A stretch of DNA of 11,231 bases from the NCBI GenBank assembly GCA_052148155.1, contig JBKQIY010000066.1, positions 1 through 11,231 of the forward strand, given 5' to 3'. The first letter of the stretch is position 1, and every line of letters starts with the position of its first letter. Position numbers and translations under genes: made by a program. Below the pieces are notes generated by a model that did not search any database, was not told where the DNA came from, and worked only from the letters and a program-made list of their open reading frames with translations. This document shows positions 7,999 through 11,231 of the stretch, in pieces. This DNA is from JBBQER01 sp052148155. Its GTDB lineage: Bacteria; Actinomycetota; Acidimicrobiia; IMCC26256; PALSA-610.

Positions 7999-8762
7999 CG
8001 GCTCGCGTAGAACGCGATCGCGGCGGCGGTCGCGACGTTCAACGAGTCGACTGCGGGCCGCATCGGGATCCGAATCCTTGCGTCGGCCGACGCGAGCCAT
8101 TCGGGCGAAAGTCCTGGACCTTCCGATCCGACCAGCAACGCGTACCGCGCCGGCCAGTCGACGGAGTCGAGGGGCTGGGCGCCGGGATCGGGTGTGAGCG
8201 CAAGCAACGTGAATCCTTCACGGCGCAGGTCGTCGAGGGAGTCAAGGCGCGTCCAGGGGACGGTCAGCACATGCCCGATCGAGACGCGCACGCACCGTCG
8301 GTAGAGCGGGTCTGCACATTCGGTGCCGAGCAGCACTGCGTCGATCCCGAACGCGGCTGCGTTGCGGAACACGCCGCCGAGATTCTCGTGGTCGCCAAGC
8401 TTTTGCACCACCGCGATCCGGCTCGCCCCGTCGAGCAACGACGACACCGCCGGCAGCGGCCACCGGTCAGCCGACGCGACCGCGCCGCGGTGAAGATCGA
8501 AGCCGACCACTGTGCGCAACACGTCCGGGTCGGCGACGTAGACCGGAGCGTCGAGCTCGGCCAGCGAGCCAGCTATCGTGTGATGTTGGGCGGGCGTCAC
8601 CAGCACCGACCGGACCGTGCGCCCCGACCGGACCAGAGCTTGGACGACGAGCGGTGACTCGGCGATGAAGAAACCCCGCTCGGCTTCGACCCTGCGGCGG
8701 AGCTGCGGATCGGACAGGCCGACGTAGTCAGACAGCCTCGGGTAGTGCGGGTCGTCCACCAC
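7995..8762 (-). CDS. TrmH/SpoU-family RNA 2'-O-methyltransferase
   Basis: This 255-residue SPOUT enzyme would transfer a methyl group from S-adenosylmethionine to a ribose 2'-OH in tRNA or rRNA. The N-terminal part (about 1-100, with GFFIAESPLVVQALV) resembles the L30e-like RNA-binding domain of TrmH relatives such as TsnR and RlmB. The knotted catalytic domain shows all three family motifs: motif 1 with Asn127 and Arg133 (ENLGGVFRNA), motif 2 with Glu214 (LVGSEGPGL), and motif 3 with Asn242 (IRIPMRPAVDSLNVATA). The target base is unknown. I chose the GTG at 8762 (GGCGGA 9 nt upstream); GTG at 8759 or 8786 is possible. The reading frame is open far beyond, but that extension is antisense to the GGDEF gene. 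The stop TAG shares bases with the ABC-F TAA. Confidence 0.9.
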   Translation of the reverse strand: MVDDPHYPRLSDYVGLSDPQLRRRVEAERGFFIAESPLVVQALVRSGRTVRSVLVTPAQHHTIAGSLAELDAPVYVADPDVLRTVVGFDLHRGAVASADRWPLPAVSSLLDGASRIAVVQKLGDHENLGGVFRNAAAFGIDAVLLGTECADPLYRRCVRVSIGHVLTVPWTRLDSLDDLRREGFTLLALTPDPGAQPLDSVDWPARYALLVGSEGPGLSPEWLASADARIRIPMRPAVDSLNVATAAAIAFYASR

Positions 8763-8812
8763 GATGACGTGTCCGCCGCGACGCACAGGCGCACCGTACA
8801 AGCGGCCGCCCA

Positions 8813-8829
8813 CCGGTCGGCGGGACCGG
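8813..8829. repeat. Short GC-rich inverted repeat
   Basis: CCGGTC (8813-8818) and GACCGG (8824-8829) are perfect 6-bp arms around a 5-base spacer. It sits between the divergent methyltransferase and diguanylate cyclase genes, so it could be an operator or simply chance in GC-rich DNA. Confidence 0.35.
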
Positions 8830-8844
8830 GCGGAACACGGCCAC

Positions 8845-8879
8845 TTAACCGGCCTCGTCGACGGACCGATATTTGTCCG
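8845..8879 (+). promoter_or_regulatory. Candidate promoter of the GGDEF gene with overlapping inverted repeat
   Basis: TTAACC (8845-8850) and GATATT (8868-8873) each match the sigma-70 -35 and -10 consensus at four of six bases and are 17 bp apart. Transcription would begin near 8880, leaving a leader of about 58 nt. CGGAC (8862-8866) and GTCCG (8875-8879) form an inverted repeat with an 8-base spacer that brackets the -10 box, a typical place for a repressor site. No regulator is identified. Confidence 0.4.
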
Positions 8880-8937
8880 AGCGGCGCCGAGGGACGATTT
8901 CGGGCCGCGTTCAGCTGGCAACACGGGAAAGGACGAC

Positions 8938-10626
8938 ATGGGCTCCGAGCCCGCCGACGCGGCAGGGATGACGCCGAGAGCGATCGAAGCTGCGCTGCGG
9001 CGCGTCCGTGTTCTCACCGCGATCTTGGTGTCGGCCCGCCTGTTCTCCCTGCACGTGATGCCAGTGTGGGAGATCGCCGTGCTCGTCGCCGCGTTCCTTG
9101 CCGTGAACTTGATCTCGATGTTCAAGCACGACAAATCAGCGCGGGCGCGGGTGACGTCAGCGGTCCTCGCGCTGGCCGTCGACACACTGGTGGTGCTCCT
9201 CGTCACATGCTTGCAGCGAGACGGCGCGAACGCCACCGACTGGGCGGTCCTGGTACTGCCGGTCATCGAGGGCGCGATCCAATTCCAGATGCTCGGCGCG
9301 ATCGCAACGTGGAGCGCGATCGCGACGGGATACAGCTGCTGGGCGTTGGCGCTGTCCCACGATCTGACCGTCGCGACGGTCGCGCAACGGCTGGTGATCG
9401 TTTTCCTCATCGCCCTTCCGAGCAGTTTTCTCGCCGAGAACCTCGTCGCCGAGATCGCGGCACACCGCCGCGGTCGCGACGCGGCAGAACATCGGGGGAG
9501 TCTCCTGCGCGCCGCCGCGCTCGACGGACGCAAGAGCACGACCCTCGACGTCGACACGGTCCTCGATGTGCTGCGCGACACGATCACCGAGATGGGATTT
9601 TCCGAACCGCACGTGTTCGAGCTGATCGGCGAAACACCCCGCCTCGCGGCGCGGCCCGTCCCCCACTCGCGCGACCCTTTTTCCGTCCTGCCGAACCAGC
9701 AGCTGCTCGCAGCGGCTGACTGTGCCCGCAACACCGGCACGTCAGTCATCTGGCCTCCCGACGACGACACCGCGCGCCGACGGGTCGGACAGTGGGACAC
9801 AACAGCCCGGTTCGGAAGGTTCGGATCCGCGAAACTGTTCGCGGTCCCGTTGACACAAGGTGAGGTCGGCACCATCGTGCTCGTCGCACGCTGTCAGTCT
9901 GGCGGACCGCCGCCAGCGTCGCAGACCGAAAGCGTCGAGCTGTTCGCGGCGCAGGCCGGGGCGTCGCTTCGCAACGCGCAGGTGTACCTCGAGCTCCAGA
10001 CCCTGAAAGACCAGCTCGCGCACGAAGCGTCACACGACGCGCTGACCGAGCTGCCGAACCGCCGTCGGTTCCACGAAGAGCTGGAACGTTTGTGCGGTCA
10101 CGGTCGCACCGAAGATTCGGTCGGCGTCCTGTTCCTCGACCTCGACGGCTTCAAATTCGTCAACGACCAATTCGGTCACGACGCCGGCAACGAGCTGCTC
10201 GTCGAGGTCGCGGCACGGCTACGAAGATGCGTCCGGCCCGGCGACGTCGTTGCCCGAATGGGCGGAGACGAGTTCACCATCTTGCTCACCCGCATCGACA
10301 ATCCTGCCCCGGCGATCGAGGTCGCCGACCGGATCTGTGCGTTCATCAAGGAACAATTCATCCTCGACGCCGGCGTGGCGCAGATATCGACGAGCATCGG
10401 CATCGCGCTCGCCCCGGCCGATACCGCCGATCCGGGAGACCTCGTGCGCCGTGCCGACGGGGCCATGTACCGGGCCAAGTCGCAGGGAAAGGCCGGTTGG
10501 GCGATGGATCCCGGCTCGGTCAGAGCTGCGGGAGCGCTCGAGGGAATGCCTTCCGCGGGCGTACACACGTCGTCGGCATCCGGCTCGGGGGCGCCGGGCG
10601 AGGGCACGCCGACGAACCTGCCGTGA
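8938..10626 (+). CDS. Membrane-anchored GGDEF diguanylate cyclase
   Basis: This 562-residue protein should make the second messenger cyclic di-GMP from two GTP. The N-terminal part has about five or six hydrophobic segments (roughly 23-42, 44-62, 73-92, 102-120, 121-139, 148-166), placing it in the cytoplasmic membrane. Residues about 190-350 form a soluble GAF-like region ending in a short helical stalk (VYLELQTLKDQLAHEASHDA). The GGDEF domain covers about 362-522: Asp401 in FLDLDGFK is the metal ligand, the signature GGDEF is canonical at 442-446, and RPGD at 433-436 matches the inhibitory I-site five residues before it. No EAL or HD-GYP domain is present. A Gly/Ser/Pro-rich tail follows (523-562). 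The ATG at 8938 has AAGGA 4 nt upstream; an in-frame ATG at 8764 would almost touch the divergent gene and adds an unlikely Arg/Pro-rich leader. What it senses is unknown. Confidence 0.92.
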   Translation: MGSEPADAAGMTPRAIEAALRRVRVLTAILVSARLFSLHVMPVWEIAVLVAAFLAVNLISMFKHDKSARARVTSAVLALAVDTLVVLLVTCLQRDGANATDWAVLVLPVIEGAIQFQMLGAIATWSAIATGYSCWALALSHDLTVATVAQRLVIVFLIALPSSFLAENLVAEIAAHRRGRDAAEHRGSLLRAAALDGRKSTTLDVDTVLDVLRDTITEMGFSEPHVFELIGETPRLAARPVPHSRDPFSVLPNQQLLAAADCARNTGTSVIWPPDDDTARRRVGQWDTTARFGRFGSAKLFAVPLTQGEVGTIVLVARCQSGGPPPASQTESVELFAAQAGASLRNAQVYLELQTLKDQLAHEASHDALTELPNRRRFHEELERLCGHGRTEDSVGVLFLDLDGFKFVNDQFGHDAGNELLVEVAARLRRCVRPGDVVARMGGDEFTILLTRIDNPAPAIEVADRICAFIKEQFILDAGVAQISTSIGIALAPADTADPGDLVRRADGAMYRAKSQGKAGWAMDPGSVRAAGALEGMPSAGVHTSSASGSGAPGEGTPTNLP

Positions 10627-10689
10627 CCATCGGGCCGGCGCGATGCGCACCTTCGGGTCAAAAACCCTGAAAAATCCCGCCCGGATCCC

Positions 10690-10720
10690 TGCATCGCGTG
10701 GATCTTCGTGTAACGATGCA
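10690..10720. promoter_or_regulatory. Inverted repeat and candidate promoter element upstream of HU
   Basis: TGCATCG (10690-10696) and CGATGCA (10714-10720) are perfect 7-bp inverted arms separated by 17 bases. The right arm overlaps TGTAACGAT (10709-10717), which also occurs in the ABC-F upstream region and may contain a -10-like element. The arrangement could be an operator or a leader hairpin; I see no clear -35 box. The spacer between the GGDEF and HU genes (10627-10786) otherwise shows no gene and no strong terminator. Confidence 0.4.
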
Positions 10721-10775
10721 CCCCGCACTTCCCCAGCGGTCGATGTCAGCCCAGTCGATGCCGAAGCCATTTGAT

Positions 10776-10780
10776 GGAGG
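10776..10780 (+). promoter_or_regulatory. Strong ribosome binding site of HU gene
   Basis: GGAGG lies 6 nt before the GTG at 10787. It is the best Shine-Dalgarno match in the window, as expected for an abundant nucleoid protein, and it fixes the start. Confidence 0.8.
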
Positions 10781-10786
10781 ACACTT

Positions 10787-11212
10787 GTGAATCGAAGCCA
10801 GCTGCTCAACGAGTTCGCCGAACGAAACGAGATGACCCGCAAGGAAGCCGACGCGGTTCTCACGTCGCTCGTCGAGATCATCACGGGGAGCGTTGCGAGT
10901 GGCGAAGACGTTGCGATCTCCGGCTTCGCGAAGTTCCGCCGGATCGATCGTCCCGCCCGCCTCGCCCGCAACCCAGCGACGGGTGAAACTGTGAAGGTCA
11001 AGGCGAAGCGTGTCGCGCGCATTACGCCGCTCAAGAACTTCAAGGACTCCGTGCTTTCGGGCCGGGCACCGAAACCGGCGGCCCGCAAGGCCGTCGCCAA
11101 GAAAGCTCCGGCCAAGAAAGCTCCGGCCAAAAAGGCTCCGGCCAAGAAGAAGGCTGTCGCCAAGAAGACCGTGAAGAAGGCACCGGCGCGCAAGCCGGCG
11201 AAGCGGCGCTGA
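10787..11212 (+). CDS. hupB: HU-like nucleoid-associated protein with Lys-rich tail
   Basis: This 141-residue protein binds and bends DNA without strong sequence preference and helps compact the nucleoid. Residues 1-92 are a complete HU/IHF fold: N-terminal helices (MNRSQLLNEFAERNEMTRKEADAVL), the turn ISGFAKF at 44-50, and the DNA-binding beta-arm with RNPATG at 61-66, whose Pro63 would insert between base pairs. Residues 93-141 are a basic tail of Lys, Ala and Pro with three tandem KKAPA units, as in mycobacterial and other actinobacterial HupB, where the tail strengthens DNA binding and is a target of modification. The tail ends in RKPAKRR. GTG start with GGAGG 6 nt upstream. It is probably transcribed alone; any terminator lies past the window edge. 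Confidence 0.95.
   Translation: MNRSQLLNEFAERNEMTRKEADAVLTSLVEIITGSVASGEDVAISGFAKFRRIDRPARLARNPATGETVKVKAKRVARITPLKNFKDSVLSGRAPKPAARKAVAKKAPAKKAPAKKAPAKKKAVAKKTVKKAPARKPAKRR
11099..11143 (+). repeat. Three tandem 15-bp repeats in the HU tail
   Basis: The unit AAGAAAGCTCCGGCC occurs twice exactly (11099-11113, 11114-11128) and once with two changes (AAAAAGGCTCCGGCC, 11129-11143). It encodes KKAPA three times (residues 105-119). In-frame 15-bp repeats of this kind can gain or lose units by slippage, which would change tail length without breaking the frame. Confidence 0.9.
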
Positions 11213-11231
11213 ACCAACCCCCGTTCCGTCG

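Noticed and set aside
8764..8937. Earlier in-frame ATG for the GGDEF protein
   Set aside because: It would place the start 1 bp from the divergent gene, upstream of the candidate promoter, with an Arg/Pro-rich leader and no clear ribosome binding site. ATG at 8938 has AAGGA.
8763..9875. N-terminal extension of the methyltransferase frame to 626 residues
   Set aside because: The extension is antisense to the GGDEF protein, has a Ser/Arg/Thr-rich composition typical of shadow frames, and the remaining 255 residues already make a complete TrmH-type enzyme.
10655..10675. Possible terminator after the GGDEF gene (GGGT-CAAAA-ACCC followed by A-rich DNA)
   Set aside because: The stem is only 4 bp and is followed by A rather than T residues on the sense strand, so it does not look like an intrinsic terminator.

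Overview
The window reads as a chromosomal segment of a high-GC actinobacterium. The DNA is GC-rich (visibly well over 60%), GTG starts dominate, and the HU protein carries the long Lys/Ala/Pro tail typical of actinobacterial HupB. The gene families would fit a lineage such as Acidimicrobiia, but that placement is inference; no rRNA or other phylogenetic marker is present to fix it.

Layout. Positions 1-6228 hold minus-strand genes. Reading in the direction of transcription (right to left) they are a pentapeptide-repeat protein (5659-6228), a possible 72-residue Cys-containing ORF (5424-5642), a stretch of about 400 bp without a convincing gene that carries the likely gltB promoter and leader, gltB (437-5026), and gltD (start at 444, running off the left edge). 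gltB and gltD overlap by 8 bp and encode the two subunits of glutamate synthase (GOGAT), which makes glutamate from glutamine and 2-oxoglutarate.

From a 78-bp divergent spacer, an ABC-F ATPase gene (6307-7998) runs to the right. It meets a TrmH/SpoU-family RNA 2'-O-methyltransferase gene (7995-8762, minus) tail to tail, with stop codons that share bases. A second divergent spacer (8763-8937) precedes a membrane-anchored GGDEF diguanylate cyclase (8938-10626, plus). A 160-bp spacer with an inverted repeat then leads to the HU-like nucleoid protein (10787-11212, plus).

How the genes work together. Only gltB-gltD is an obvious functional unit. The pentapeptide protein, ABC-F protein and TrmH-type methyltransferase are neighbours whose families all include members that protect gyrase or ribosomes from drugs, but their arrangement (divergent, then convergent) argues against one operon, and housekeeping roles are equally likely. 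I see no mobile element, CRISPR array, tRNA, rRNA or phage gene. The least explained DNA is 5027-5658. Overall this looks like an ordinary core-genome region, and I do not claim a new system in it.
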